DNA of 64,000 nucleotides from Sclerurus mexicanus. Taxonomy: Eukaryota > Chordata > Aves > Passeriformes > Furnariidae. Each line of letters opens with the position of its first letter. Within the stretch, counting starts at the first letter, position 1. The DNA lies in NCBI GenBank assembly GCA_013396755.1, contig VWZF01002968.1, positions 1,392,407 through 1,456,406 of the forward strand, written 5' to 3'. A program made the translations under genes and the position numbers. Below, one piece after another: positions 24,301 to 37,691 of the stretch. The notes under the pieces are model-generated. The model was not told where the DNA came from and made no database searches. It was given only the letters and a program-made list of their open reading frames with translations.

Positions 24301-26864
24301 CAGCAAAACCCAAGGACTGCTCTTCTCCCTGGCCTGCTGGGGCAAGGATCCCCAGTGAACCTGTGACAAGGTTGTCCACACAGAGTTGCACCAGCATGGC
24401 TCTCGGCAGCAGGGGCAAGTTTCTCCACCCCGGCCCAGGAACCATCCACCTCCCACAATGCCATAACTCAAAGGCAGGTCCGTCATGCCAGAGATGCACT
24501 TACTGCCATCCTGGCAAATGAGGAGTGAGGCCCCATCTCAGGCACAGTCCCCATGGACTGGTTCCAGCCCTGCGTGCAGTACCAATACCTCCCACTGTGG
24601 GCTTCAAAATGGTGCCTCCAGGGTGGGTCACAGCATATGCCTGTGCAGCTCCCTGATCCAGGACACACTCGCCCCACTGCCCTGGACACTGGCAGAGCTG
24701 GAAGCTGCTCCTGCCCTTGCACAGGCACACCAGCCTGGAACTGCTTCGGAGACCTCTGGAGCAGGATGCTATATTTGATGGCAAGTTGGGAGTGAGCTCT
24801 GTAATTACCTACATGGTGATTATGTGAGCACACAGTGCCCTTTGCTTGGCACATGCGTCCCACCATACAATGCTCTGTGTGTCAGCACTCACAGCTTTTA
24901 TCTGCCTGTGTTTTACTGCCTTACGCAGCAGAGACTGAACACAAAACCTTTTAAAATATTTAAACCATTAACGGCTTCCTGCACGGAGCACGTACGTGTA
25001 CACACGTCTGTGGGCTCATGCCATCCAACCCGTCCATCCTCTCCTGTTGGATCTGTGTCTGCCACTGCACATCGCACTCCCCCTCCCCAAGTGCTGCAAT
25101 TCATCTGCTGGTGTGTATATATAGCCCTTTCTGCCCTCGGGCCAAACAGCACTTCTGCCTACTGCTGAGAATTGTTATAAACATTTGTTACTCTTCTGAC
25201 ATCCAGGCAACCAAAATACTTTTGTAAATGTGGCAAGGCTTCTGCAGTTTTGATAGCATCATCACTGGGTAATGGCAGGCTACTGTGATTTCTCTGTGTC
25301 CAATTGCAGAGCACTGAGGACAACATGCACATTACAAGGAGTTGGTAATTAAACAAGAAATGAATCTCTGAAATTCTTGACATTTTATAACCTGTCAGAA
25401 GTGCTGGCACACAAATATACCACAAGGCAGAAAACTTCTCTAGAAGAGCATTAGTACCCTGTCCCTACCTCCGCAAGGAAGAGACCTAAGACTGGAGTTC
25501 TGAAGCTTCCCTTTCAAATGCAGACACCAAACTGATGGGTGTGCCACAACCCCTCAGGCACAGAACTGCTCTGCATTCCAATGCTTTTCCTATTAATACT
25601 TTATCTCCTTTTTGAAGCTTTTACTTTTCCAATACAAAATTTCCAAACACACATGCCTGAAGCCAGGCACTTAAATCCCTATTTATGACGCCTGTCTTAA
25701 GCAGCTGGCTATCCACAGAAACAGACCAACAAGGAGACCAACTTAATTAACAACCACAAACATCTCCAAAAAAAGAAAGCAAACCAGAAAGTTCAAATGT
25801 CTCCAAGTAGGGTAAAGAGCCATGTTTGCAGCAGTTACATTTATTTTATAATCACGCAAAACCCCCTTGAACTGACTTCAATACCACTCCAAAGTTGTAC
25901 ATGGATTTAATGGGTATGTGCTAGATAGAGGGAAACATGCCCTGTATATTTCAGGGTGTTAAAAGTTTGAAGGCAGACAAGGCAAATTAAATGTCTTCAT
26001 TAACAGTTTCACTGATAAACACAGAAACAAGTACCCATGGCACTTATCTAGAGTATAATAATTAATCTGAAAAGACAATGCATTCCATATAAATGAGCCA
26101 GCAACAATTTAAGTTAATGATTGATTATTCCTCATCACAGAAAACCTCCAAATGTTGACTACAGGCACAGCAGTCACCGTATCCATCGTAACCACTTCAC
26201 AATTTCAGATGTAAATCATCAAGAGCTGATTTTTCAGACTGTCCTAAGCAATATGCTATTTAGAAAAAAAACCCAACCAGCTTTACCATCTTTACTTGCT
26301 TGAGAGATTCATAACAGCACTTGCTCAAAGAAGCAAGGATAAAAGAAATCCCACTTCTCACTCAGGGATACACCAAAGCAGAACTCTTTTTGTGACTACA
26401 CTCAGGTGAATTAGATCCTTTTCCACATGGTAATGCTTGGGAATGTAGACCCTGCTGTCCCTTAGTACCTAGTAACTGATACTCTCATCCTAACTGCAAG
26501 ACATGGATTAGCTCTCACTGACCTTTCACTTGGGTCTAACTTGAACTGTGAAATTGTGATCAAGTGTCTTCTCTGTTCAGAAGCAGGATTTATTTAATCA
26601 TCTTAAGTTCACATTGTTTAAGTCTCCTATTTGGCTTCTGCCCCCTTCTAACACTGAATATGTATCTGAGATTATATACACATACAAGACATTTGCATCT
26701 ATTGTATTATATAGTACAGATACAAAATTTATCCTTCATCAACACTCTAAATAATTTCCTTTTAAAACAACTGTTGTACTGGTACACACCAATTATAAAA
26801 TTGCTACACAACTGGAGTAAGCAGCCACAGATTCAGAGTACAGTAAAATCAAAAAGGTACTTAC
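21359..26864 (-). other. GATB: GATB intron 11
   Basis: 5.5 kb. It contains a GC-richer patch at about 24.05-24.80 kb whose overlapping open frames on both strands (for example 24483-24866 -) have no recognisable product. No exon-like segment with consistent borders was found. Confidence 0.8.
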
Positions 26865-26943
26865 CTGCTTTGCTGCTGTAGAAGAAATTTCTTTTTTTTC
26901 TAGAAGGCTCAGAAGGTCAGCCAGGAGAACAGGACTGACTGGG
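26865..26943 (-). CDS. GATB: GATB exon 11
   Basis: 79 bases: one base completing a serine codon and 26 codons, PVSPVLLADLLSLLEKKEIS then STAAKQ. The acceptor is tttctccttag|C and the donor CAG|gtaagt, a near-perfect consensus. It matches the human segment [27 protein letters not shown] at the start of the YqeY-like tail. Confidence 0.93.
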
Positions 26944-27334
26944 CTAAGGAGAAAGGAGCATTAGTTACCTCAGAGAATAAGGTGATGTAATGTATCTATG
27001 CTACTGTTGCTTGCCTAAAGATCACACAAGCTGGTATTTTTCCTCATGTTACACTCTGTTCGTGGTACTGATGGCCTACTATGCCTTACCACCATTGTCC
27101 TCTAAACACGGAAGACTGATTACTGCCCTTAGCTACAAGGTCCTCTTCTCTGCAACATATTTGCCTGACTCTATTCAGCAGGACAGTGCCAAGGCCAGCG
27201 CAGTATTGCCTGGTGTGACAAACTTCACAGGTAACAACTAAAGCATCAGCGAGCAATGGAGTGACACAATACTATTCATGGCAGGTGAGAAAGACCACTT
27301 TTGTTTCACCACTGTAGTAATCATGAAGACTGAC
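26944..27334 (-). other. GATB: GATB intron 10 (391 bp)
   Basis: A short intron with a gtcagt donor and tttctccttag acceptor. Nothing else is visible. Confidence 0.85.
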
Positions 27335-27468
27335 CTTTCCTTTACTGTAAGGGAATGTTGTTTCAAATAACTGAGGAGGTCTTGTAGAATCCAGCCAATC
27401 ACTTTCTTTGGCTTCATTTGAGTCTGTTTTACCACATTTTCAAAGAATTCTGCTAATCCATCTTCATT
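27335..27468 (-). CDS. GATB: GATB exon 10
   Basis: The exon contains 44 codons plus two bases of a serine codon, from NEDGLAEFFENVVKQTQMKP to YLKQHSLTVKE. The acceptor is ttttcttaaacag|AAT and the donor AAAG|gtcagt. It corresponds to the helical linker of human GATB (NEVGLLEFFQNVIKE). A CR1 3' fragment sits about 50 bases upstream of this acceptor. Confidence 0.93.
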
Positions 27469-30400
27469 CTGTTTAAGAAAAGTTAAATGCATCAAAGAGA
27501 TACCAGAGTGCAAACATGATGACAGAATCAGAGAATCACAGAATTGTTAGGGTTGGAAGGGACCTCTGGAGATCATCCAGTCCAACCCCCTTGCCAAGGC
27601 AGGGTCACCTAGAGCAGGTTCCACAGGTTACAACTACTTATATAATTACACTTGGCGTATAAATGCTCAATCCTAAAGTAAACTTCAGTTGTGAATTCAG
27701 TGCAAATTCACCAGACTTTGGAGTAATTTTATTAACATAACAGCAAACAATCTTATCCCTAGAACAGATACAGAGAACTTATCTGTCAGCCTGTCTGTTT
27801 CACTGGAATTTCCAACAAATGAGCGATGACTTTTCTCTTAACACCTCCCTAAAATTAGCATTTGGAAAGAACCTTTCTCATCTTCTCACGTGTTCCAAGT
27901 ATGTATAATGCTAGAAAATACAATGCTGCCATCTCACAGGCTGTCGTGCTACCTTTTACCAAGAACAGATTTTTTCCTGAAATTGTCTACAGATACTTTA
28001 CTCTTGGTCTTGCAATCGCTTCTATTTATTTTGGACAGACAGAATAAGTTTAGCTTGCATTTACCCTTCAATGATATGGAAAGGTCATACTATAAGAAGC
28101 AGGGTTTATTTTTCCATTTTTTTTTTTTCAGAGAAGCTATGTAAACTTTTCCAAAGCACCCTTAAATGCTCAGAAGATATCACAGTAGGGGATTCAATTT
28201 ATAGCCTAAGTGAAATCTGAGATTGTTTTTAGAACAACAGATACAGCACAGTCTGTTGAATGCTGCAGTGTTTGTCATCGAGGCATTGATGGATCTTTAA
28301 CTGCAGGACAGAACTCATTAGGTTTACTGAAGGCTGAAGAAGTATGAAGTGGCAGCTCCTACCTTTTCAAGGAGGAATCCAAACCCAGCATGCCACTGGA
28401 TTTCTGCCGTGTGTGGCATAAATGCACAGGAGGACAAGCCAGCTCTCAGAAGTTGAGAGGTAACAGTTTAGAGACAGCCAAGGAGCTATTCTAAGTACAC
28501 AGTCATCACAGGAAAAACATTTTCCAAGCACATACTGACTGCAGCCAGATCTCTGAACAGTTATGAGCAAAAAGAGTGCAGAGTATACACTAAACCAGAG
28601 TTCTCCATTCAAACACATCCTATCAAATAGTCTTATATGTCCTTGTTTTTAAAGGCCATTTATTGCTATACTGATACAGAATTTTGGACTTTCCTTCTCC
28701 AAACTTTGAAAACACAAACCTCCAACAGCTCTGGATACCACATTTTTCACTGGTAATGATGTATGGCTTTTGAGAAGACTGCAAATTACTGCTCTCTGTT
28801 CTGTGAAACAGAACAAAATGTACTTAGATTAATGTCTGATGTGCTGTAAAACTGGTGTGACAAAGATCAGACCCATCCCCTTTACCTTGAGACCATGAGC
28901 AAAGAAACCAAGTTCTCAGCCTAGGAAACCACTGAGGTCTTTTGTGAACCAAGGTAAACCTTGCTACTCCCACTAGTTATCTATATAATACACAGAGACA
29001 TAATTCTCTTCTTCTCCAGTGTTCTTACTAATTTAACTAGCAGTTACTCTGTAATCAAATTATGCAAAACTAAGCCTAAATAGACAAGAGGAACAAATTT
29101 GGCTGAAGAAAAACAACAGTAAAGGAATAACATGATTACTAAAGTACAGTAAACTTGATTAAAAACTGTGTGTGTGTTCAGTGGAATTACGAGAATGATG
29201 CATTGCCAAGTACTGCACTCTTTCTAATTCACCTCAGGATTCAATAACACTGATTATTTAAACAGTGGGTTCCCTTACACAAAAACACCTGTCCAATTTA
29301 GGTAGGAGAAAGTTAGCATGTATAAATGCTGGTTTCTTTACGCATGCTGCAGGTTTTACAAACACTCCACACAGAGCAGCTCTAGCTACAACATTATGCA
29401 CAGGCAAACAATGTCTGTGGCTGCCACACGTCTGAATGCAGCTACAGAGCTCAGATGCAGCATGTCCAACACTTCCATCATGTACAGGCTACACAGTGTA
29501 TCCCTACAAGTGGGCGCATTCGGATTTCTGCATACCTACAGCCTGGCTGCAGTTACAGCTCTGACCCTGCTCCCAGACCTTTGAAAATCAAGGACAAACA
29601 TACCCAGCCTTTGCATTTTAATCAGATGATTTCCAGGCAGCAAGCACAGAAAAACCCAGGAAAATTCAGGGAGACAGACTGACATATGATACCAGGTCTA
29701 GGAACCCCATACTCACTACTTGCACACACAAAACCAGACACATTTCCCAAAATTCCCTCACATTTTTAGGTTTTCTAAAGTGACTGTCATTTTCTGCAGC
29801 CAAAGAGTAGGAAAACCCAGCAGTGTTAGACTGAAATGAATAAGGCAGAATGTCAAAACATCAGAATGACTGACAGAAATGAAACATTTGCCTTATTTTC
29901 TTGTCATATTAGAAAAAAATGTAGGCATAACTTGATTAGTTTCAATTTCTAGATATTGTACTATGTGAACTTGACTTCAATTTGGTTTATGTTTTGGTCA
30001 ACTTTCTTCATGCCAAATTCACTCCAATTACCAACACCTGTCCCTTGCAGTATATCTGAGCTGAAAACCACTGCATGCTCTAACATGCTGGATTACAGAA
30101 ATCCTAACTTTCTGTTCTCTCTTAATTCTAAATATTCTAATCTTCATAGAAAGAAAACCAGAAATCTGGAGTAGCAGCACCGTGTTGGTGATCCAGGCCC
30201 ACTCAGTGCTTCCATTAGACACCAAATATGTTCTAACTTATTCATTAAAGTCTCACTGGCATGGAATCTGACATACCAATATTTCAACCAGATGCAAATT
30301 TCTTCAACATGGTTTAAAATTATCATTTCATAGCACTGAGATGTCAAAAAACCTAGTGGTGGAGTGATTTCAGATACCTTTTAAACAGCTTAAAACAATA

Positions 30401-33400
30401 CTTTACTTTACAGAATACCATGGGTACAATCTTTGGGGACATTGGGAGTGTAATGCAAACTTATGCTTTTAAAGATCAGTAGATTCCCAAAGAACTGAAG
30501 AAGAAAACTACTTCAGTGTTCACAAATAAAATGTCATTTGCTGCTTTGTTATTCCCATTTTTACCATCACAGTTCCTACAATAACCAACTGTGAGGTAAA
30601 AACTGCTGCAAAAATGTGCAGGATTGTCAGGGGAAAAACCCAAACACAACATCTAGCAGACAAGCAGAGCAGTTAAAGAAAGTTCAAACTTCTTCCTAAA
30701 GCTTCTTATAAAATGATTTAAATTCTAAAAATAAGCATAAGTTCACTTGCACGCCAACCTGTATGAGGATGGCATGTCATAAAACAAAATGGTCAAAACC
30801 AACTTCTACAGTATCCCACTTCCGACTGGTTGAAGGAGTCACCAATGTAATTGTCCACCAATGCAATTAACCCAAGCAGAACTGTTGCTTTGATCTGAGT
30901 AAGCAGAGGAATGGAAAATGCACAGGAAGATTGGGAATTCACATGAGAAAGGAAGGGATCACACTGTTTTTTCTCATGCTGTACTGTGACAACTGATCTA
31001 TCATCTGTTTGGACCTCCCTGGCCCTCAGCATGCATTTTGAAAACAAAACATCACATTAATACATTAATGTCTATGCCAATATATCTCATCTTTTTTACT
31101 CAATAGGAAGCAAGACAAAACTATTATAATATCATAACTGGCAAAGAGATCTTTCTTGACTGATATATTTGCCAGCTTACCACTTTACTCGGCAAAGTAG
31201 AAATTGCACGCAAAAACTGAGTACACAAATACCACGGAGAGTACGTGGCTCAAAGAACTGTACCCTTGTGCATAAGAATAGTGCTGCATGAAGAAAAATC
31301 AGAAACATCATCTATTCTTGCAATTTATATAAAACTGTCAAAAAATTAGCAGGATACACTTAAGACATTTCAGATATAAAGATAATAGGCTACTCCTCCT
31401 ATTTCAGTATGTCTTGTAATTAGGCAAAGGAGGAGTCTCAGTTGCTCAACAGCACAGTATGTACAGGCAACTACTGTGGATGAGAACAAAGCTCAGGAAG
31501 CAAGCTTGGAAGCTAACGTGCATGCTGGAGTACGGTGTTGTTTTACTGTAACTTTGGCGCATACTGCTTTCTCTAACAAGTTGGTGCAGAACAGAGTTTG
31601 CATTTTAGAGCCATCCCTCTACAACAGCCATTTATTTAATGAGCACTCCTGGGCGCTCTAACCTGAATGGATGCTCATTAGATGTGTGCATCTGGCCCTA
31701 TCACAAATCTTCTGCAACTTCTGATGCAAGCTGAATGCAGCAACGCACACACTGCTTTCCGATGAATTAAGGTTAACTAGTCTCCCAGTGAACAGGCAAG
31801 CAACTTTTATGGAGAGTATACACGCTGACGCTCTAATGCACAATAAAAGGAGACCCACAACGAAGAACGTGTTCACTTCATACATTCAAATGGATGCATT
31901 ATCTTATTACAAGCTGGATCCCAAATTTCATCGTGGAGCTCATTAATTGTCTTACACATTGCAAAAAGGATAAAAGGGAAAGAGCAGAGGCAATAATGGA
32001 TTTCAGAGAACAGCTGAAAGAAAGGGTAGGATGATCCAAATACATAAGGCTAGTTGACAGAGATGACAGAAGCCACACAGCAGAAGCCATCCACACTAGC
32101 AAACTGAAACACACACAAAGTGGCTTGATGCAAGTGAAAGGAGTGGGCACACTGGGTCCAGCTGGGATGCAGTTTATTTTCTAAAGAGGGTGCTGTGTTT
32201 TGGATTTGTGACTGATGCAGTGCTGACAACACACCAGTGTTAAACAGCTACTGCTGAGCAGTACTTTCTTCTTCCACTTTGCCCCCCACAGTGAGCAGGC
32301 CACGGATGGGCACAAAGTTAGATGGGGACACAGTCTTGACGACTAACCCAGAATGCCTGAGGTTATATTCCATGCAAGGTTATATTCCCTGCTCAACAAG
32401 GAAAACAGAAGGAAGGGGATTTTTGGGGAGGTTGCAGACTGGCTGCACATCAATTTGTGGAACATGGTGAGTGCATCACTTCTGGGTTTTTTCCTTAACC
32501 ATTCCTTCATAGAAGTGTCTTTCCCTCAAACCATGCATCTTCTCACTTTTCCTTTTTCTACTCTTCCTTGTCCCACTGGCAGGGAAAGCAAGCAAGCAAG
32601 CACTTGTGGTACTTAGCAGCTAGCACAGGTCAACTCACCATGGAGGGGAAGAAGAAGAAATGAGAAGAAAATGGTGCAGGATCTACCTATCCTTTCTACC
32701 CCTATGTTTATTTTAATCTGTCAGAAATATGTTGATGTGAAAAAATGTATATATAAACAGGAATACTAGCTGCAAAGTCACATTTTGCAGCTTATACAAT
32801 GAAATAGAAAGGTAAGAACTATGAGCACCTCTTGATACAATCACTGCAGTCTCATGACTTTGATAAGACTTATGACTCACCTGCCCACCAAACAGTGAAA
32901 CATCTGCAACTCACTAAAATGGCAGAGCACCACAAAAGCAGTTTCCCTAACAGCTTTCTTCAGAACAAAGAATCATTTTCTTTCTGTAGAACTGGCTTCT
33001 GTACAAGTGTATTAAATTACAGACACACAAAGAAGGGATATGAGGTAGTTATGTGCACTGCTCTCCCTCCATTTGTAGTCAAAGAAAAGGAACTCCTCCA
33101 GGGGACAATTTAAAGTACTTACAGGTCTGCTCTGAATCTCACTCTGAAAAATTCCTTTTCCTTCTGTCTCCACTAATCACAGAGGTAACCAAAGCAGGAC
33201 ACTCTCCTAGCTGGCTACAAGAAATGTCTAATCTTGGGTTGGTATACTAACACCCTCACCAGAGTTACCACTGGCAAAGAGAGATGACATAGTTTGTATT
33301 TAAGAAGCCTGAAGTCCTTTAGAATAATTTTGGAAGTTATGAGATTTTGCTGTCACATCCTTTTCTTTCTCATCCCCTCTTCTGAACCTACCCCTAGCAA

Positions 33401-33931
33401 ACTGCACTGTGAGATAAAAGTTGACGTTGTGCAACCATTTGGTGTATTTCTAAAAGAATAAATCTGGGGGCTTTTTCCAAAATAATCTGGAAGGTAGCTC
33501 AACGAGCACTTGAAGCTGAAAGATTTAGATTCTGGATTTTGATTTGTATTCATTAAACATGGTCAATGTGCCCAGCCTTGTACTAGGCCCAAGGATGAAG
33601 AGTAGGCACTTGCAGACAAGGGTCTGTAACCAGCAGCTGTACATTTGTTGCAGTCAGTCACCGATGTGTAGGCAGACAAGATCAATGTTAAATAATAGTT
33701 ATTTGACTGCACTTTGTGTGAGAAACACTTCTAGGTGCACAGTGCCTCGTTTGTTTTCTCCACCATTCTATGTATATGGCTCCTTGGTACAAAGTAGGCA
33801 TTGCATGTACTTGCAAATAAAAACACCCCCGAGGATTGACAGCTGGTTAATACAACACTGGTAAATCTTTTCAAGAACCGTGCAACTTTGAAGTCTCTAG
33901 GCTTATTTTAGCACTTGATCAATAAACCTAC
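27469..33931 (-). other. GATB: GATB intron 9
   Basis: 6.5 kb of AT-rich intron with a gtaggt donor. It holds a ~110 bp CR1 3' fragment near exon 10. No nested gene was recognised, although several open frames of 60-110 codons occur by chance. Confidence 0.8.
27522..27632 (-). mobile_element. CR1 LINE 3' fragment, reverse orientation
   Basis: The text gaatcacagaattgttaggg, then ttggaagggacctctggaga, then tcatccagtccaaccccctt is the classic reversed 3' end of CR1, followed by ccaaggcagggtcacctaga. About 110 bases are left. The terminal repeat abuts the intron sequence next to exon 10. Confidence 0.88.
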
Positions 33932-34121
33932 CAATAAGGTAAAGCTGTGTTCAGGAAGAATCCCATACTGTTCAACAAGCTTTTCTCTCCTCACACTGGG
34001 AAGGTCAGGAAGTCTCTCATGAATCCAATCAATATTTATCACTTGCTGATGGTTCATATTAGCTGGCAAAGATTTTGCATCGTACAGAATCAATGGAGGC
34101 AGGTTTGGCTCTGGCATGAAC
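33932..34121 (-). CDS. GATB: GATB exon 9
   Basis: 190 bases: one base of a split arginine codon and 63 codons, FMPEPNLPPLILYDAKSLPA through INIDWIHERLPDLPSVRREK to EHSFTLL. The acceptor is ttttcactag|G and the donor TTG|gtaggt. The RFMPEPNLPPL segment is a hallmark of GatB proteins (YRYFPEPDLPPL in bacteria). No defect is seen. Confidence 0.95.
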
Positions 34122-36029
34122 CTAGTGAAAATGAAGAAAAACTCCTTTATAATTATTTTCACTCAGAAGCTAAACAACAAGGAGTGAAACAAATCACAAG
34201 TTTATACTTCCCTGAAAGTTGTATAACTCTTTCAACTAAACAAAATATTAAAAATTCATGACTTGGTATATCACTGGTAAGTAGAAAAGGACTAGGCCCT
34301 GAACTTCAGAATGTCTGTTTTCTTTCTTTGAGTGTTTGCCACCAATTGCTAAAGAGTTCATAATAGAAAAGGGGTAATTAAAACTCTTCTGCACCCAAAA
34401 TAATAATACCCCCCCCCCAATAGCACCACTAGTAATAGATAGGGAAATAAGCCACTCCTTTTGGCATCAAGTATGAATTGTGGACCTGGACAAAAAACAG
34501 GAGTGGACTGGCAGGGAAGAACTAAAGTTGAGAGCCAACTGCCAGGAGTGATCTGGGCAGGTTGTAACCTTTTCCAGACAAACTTCAGAAATCTTGATGA
34601 AATCCCATGCTGTGCTAAAAGCAAAGTTACTGTGCTCAGCAGAGTGCCATCACAGAACAAAAGGCTCCCTTAAAGAGAAGGCCAATTCAAAATACTCAGG
34701 TAACTGTGATGGAAACAGAAACTTCACTCTTACATGATCAAATGAGAGGTTCAAAACTACCAGAATAAAGGGCATTGGGCACCCTCTACATTTACTATAG
34801 TATTTTATATTTCAAATCTGTCTAAACATGGATTTTAAGTTTAATGTATGATGTGCAGCAGTAAGTTATTAAAAAAATGCCTGAAAAACACAGTTTACAG
34901 TTTAATACTGATCATAATCTTAGTACTAGTAGTAAGCTTTGTGGTCTTTATTTGAAATATCTTAGACTCATCAGTTTTGCCTAGGTTTTAATGCTTTTTT
35001 TTTTGCATTTATTCAAATTAATCTTTTTAAATAAATCTCATTCCAGCCCTCTGTAACAAGGAATTCACAAAGTGATCACTGCTGCATTTCTCCAAAACCA
35101 CACTTTAAATAGCGGATTTAAATTCAAAGTTTGTGGGATGTTTTCAAAATCATTGTTCTGCTGTAGCAAGATCAGTGGTAGAATATATGCAGATCTAACA
35201 GGAACACAGAGATGCCGAAACTAAAAGGCTCTGAAAGTTTGCCTGCAGAATAATTCCCCACCTGGGAAGTGAACTCCAGGAGTAACAGGAAGCCTATCTC
35301 TGGGATGCAAAGCTAGGGAACTACCAGGAGGATGAACACCAAGATGACCCTAAGCAGGTGTGCTTCCGCCTCGCAGTGTTGCCTCAGCACTTGTTCCCAG
35401 AAGACTGCTTTCCAACAGGACTCATGCCTTGTCCCCTCACCCTACAGATAAGTCCTTCTTGGGTGATTGTTCATGGCTGCCATCTAACACTGGTGGAAGG
35501 CAAAGTACTTAGCAATGTAACATCTTCATTAGGTCTACAAAGACCTTCAAGGTAGAAACTTGCTTATGAATGCTGACACCTTTCAATAGCAGTTATGATT
35601 TTCAAACAGTGATCTATGACCTAAGCACAAAGAGGCAGGGCCTGCTACCTGAAAACCATTTCCGTCAGTACTTACTTAAAGCAGGAGCAATGCTGAACTC
35701 AGAATATTCTTATGTTTTATGTCAGATATTCTTAAGAATACACTTGTGCTGCCCACAAAGTAAACTTCAATTTGCCCACTTCAACTCAAGTACCCCAGCT
35801 TAGTCTTTGGGAAAGGCCTAGGGGTTTTAGCAAAGATGGGATACAGTTCTAGATCTGGACCGCTCAGACTAGCACTGATTTTGATACGTCTCTGCCCCTT
35901 CCAGTAGAATATAAACTTCCAAGACATTCTCATTATACTGACTAACTTTACATCCTCATTACAATGACTACACTAAGAAATTCAATAGATTTTCAGTTTG
36001 TGAAATGTTAACTTTTTAAAAAAAAATAC
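34122..36029 (-). other. GATB: GATB intron 8
   Basis: 1.9 kb, AT-rich, with a run of about ten C at 34411-34420. Nothing else is recognised. Confidence 0.8.
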
Positions 36030-36074
36030 CGATAATCCTGTTTTCCTTCTTTGTCTCTCATTGGTACCGTGCAC
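36030..36074 (-). CDS. GATB: GATB exon 8 (45-base exon)
   Basis: A very short exon: one base, 14 codons (CTVPMRDKEGKQDY), two bases. The acceptor is gcttttattttag|G and the donor ATCG|gtattt. It matches human GCTMSMRDKEGKQDYR and is required to join exons 7 (phase 2) and 9 in frame. It is too short to show in an open-frame list. Confidence 0.93.
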
Positions 36075-36436
36075 CTAAAATAAAAGCAAAACAAGATGTG
36101 GTAAGAGGTACACCACAGAATTAGTTTTATGGCAAAAACACAAAACAAAAAACTCTGCCTCATGAAGATCAGGAGAGCCTCTTAAAACCACTTCAAAGAA
36201 TATGTGCAAGTAAGAGGGCAGGCATTTTCACACATACAGTACTTGATGCAGCACACAATCTGTTGTGAAAAAGCCTCAGCGTTCAATTACTTACCTGTGA
36301 GGAGACTATACTTGTGAATATTAGCTTTAGAAGACAAAAGTTGGGCAATACTGTAATACGTCTCCTGATCATGTCACCAAGTACCCGTGGCACTCTAAAG
36401 TGGCTATTCCCATGTTCCTCCAAAACAAAAACTCAC
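36075..36436 (-). other. GATB: GATB intron 7 (362 bp)
   Basis: A short intron with a gtgagt donor. Nothing else is visible. Confidence 0.85.
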
Positions 36437-36521
36437 CCAAGCTTGGAATCAAAGGCTCTGGTTTCATTCAGAATTGTTCCTCCATTTTCAAGTTCTTCAA
36501 TTTGCCTCTGTATTTCATAGT
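36437..36521 (-). CDS. GATB: GATB exon 7
   Basis: 85 bases: two bases completing an aspartate codon, 27 codons (YEIQRQIEELENGGTILNET, then RAFDSKL) and two bases of a glycine codon. The acceptor is tgttactgtcag|AC and the donor TTGG|gtgagt. It matches human [20 protein letters not shown]. The EIxRQ and NETR residues are conserved across GatB. Confidence 0.95.
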
Positions 36522-37577
36522 CTGACAGTAACAAAAGAAAAAAGAGTAAGCTTGTTAGACTACACTGTTAGCTTGTGTGCACTCCACTATTTCATTTTTC
36601 ACTGCTATGCAACAATGAAATAGTTTGTTATTTTAACCTTAATGAAATCAACAGCAGTAGTTATAGGCAGTATTATCAGTCACTGTCTCTCCAGCACTGC
36701 TTCTTTCTTCGTGTGTTTTCCTCATCTTCTTTAATTTCCATTGAATGGAAACCATTTTCTCCTAGGCATTGCAGCCAAGCCATACATTCCTAGTGACCCT
36801 GCAGTCACCCAGTTCAGTATTCTTTTGGAGATATAACAACCAGCTTTTACTGCTCATACCCAAGCTGCATCTGAACTTTTCACACACGACGTACTGTACT
36901 CAGTGGAAAGTAATCATCTCCATTGGAGGACACAAAACCAGTGCTACCATATTTCAATACTAAATATGCTAGTCACTGAACCATCTGCTTTGTTCTTCTG
37001 AAAGGCAGAAAGTTTACCTCTGAAAAAAAATTGGAGACTACTGCGGCTGCTATTCCCAGAGTACCCCATAGTAAGACTTACTCTGTCAGGGAACAGCGAG
37101 AGTGGGGCTGCTCCATAAGGAGGGATAAGCCAGGAGTCAAGGGTGACCAGAGCCCAGGCAGTGCCCTCAGTCCCACTAGTCTGACCAGCGTGGGCAGGGG
37201 CGTGTGCTACTAACAAAGGTTCTCTGACAGTCTCAGTCAAGGTGAGGGGATGAGCTCCGTCCAGGTACATTCAGGGAGTTCAGTCAGAAGCAGGAGGAGT
37301 TAAGTCCTGAGACAGGTCTGGGACCAGGACTACAGAACAGGTCCAAGGCCCTCTAGAAGATAGGACTGAAAACTATGACGTAGCAGCTCAGGCAAAGTCT
37401 GATGGCCCCAGACTGAGCTTAAATGAGACTTCTGTACCCATGGGCATGGAAGAGACACCCAGACGAAGCTAGTCAGGGCATTTAAGGCCAATTCCTGCAT
37501 TCAGGAGCCCGACATATTTCATCTCAGACCATATAAAATACCAATAATGGTCTTGTAATGAAGCAACCACCATTTAC
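36522..37577 (-). other. GATB: GATB intron 6
   Basis: About 1.06 kb. The part nearest exon 6 (about 37030-37510) is clearly more GC-rich than the rest and is listed separately. Confidence 0.8.
37030..37510. other. GC-rich block in GATB intron 6, possible old insertion
   Basis: About 480 bases with markedly higher GC than the AT-rich intron around it (for example ggagtcaagggtgaccagag and ctagtctgaccagcgtgggc). No terminal repeats, target-site duplications or coding domains could be identified. It could be a fragment of a mobile element or ordinary GC variation. Confidence 0.25.
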
Positions 37578-37691
37578 CTACTGCTTTTGCCAGAAATCGT
37601 ATGCTATTGATATTCTTCACTTCAGTCCTCACTCCATAAGGCTCTCCAGGGTGATGCACAGAAACATTGGCATCCACTCTCAGCTGACCCT
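37578..37691 (-). CDS. GATB: GATB exon 6
   Basis: 114 bases: two bases of a glutamate codon, 37 codons (GQLRVDANVSVHHPGEPYGV, RTEVKNINSIRFLAKAV), one base. The acceptor is ttttcttttacag|AG and the donor GTAG|gtaaat. It contains the most conserved GatB text, with EGQLRVDANVS and RTEVKNINS known from bacteria to mammals. No altered residues stand out. Confidence 0.96.

Noticed and set aside
24483..24866. Overlapping open frames on both strands in a GC-richer intron patch
   Set aside because: Raised GC lowers stop frequency on all frames. There are no splice sites or recognisable domains.
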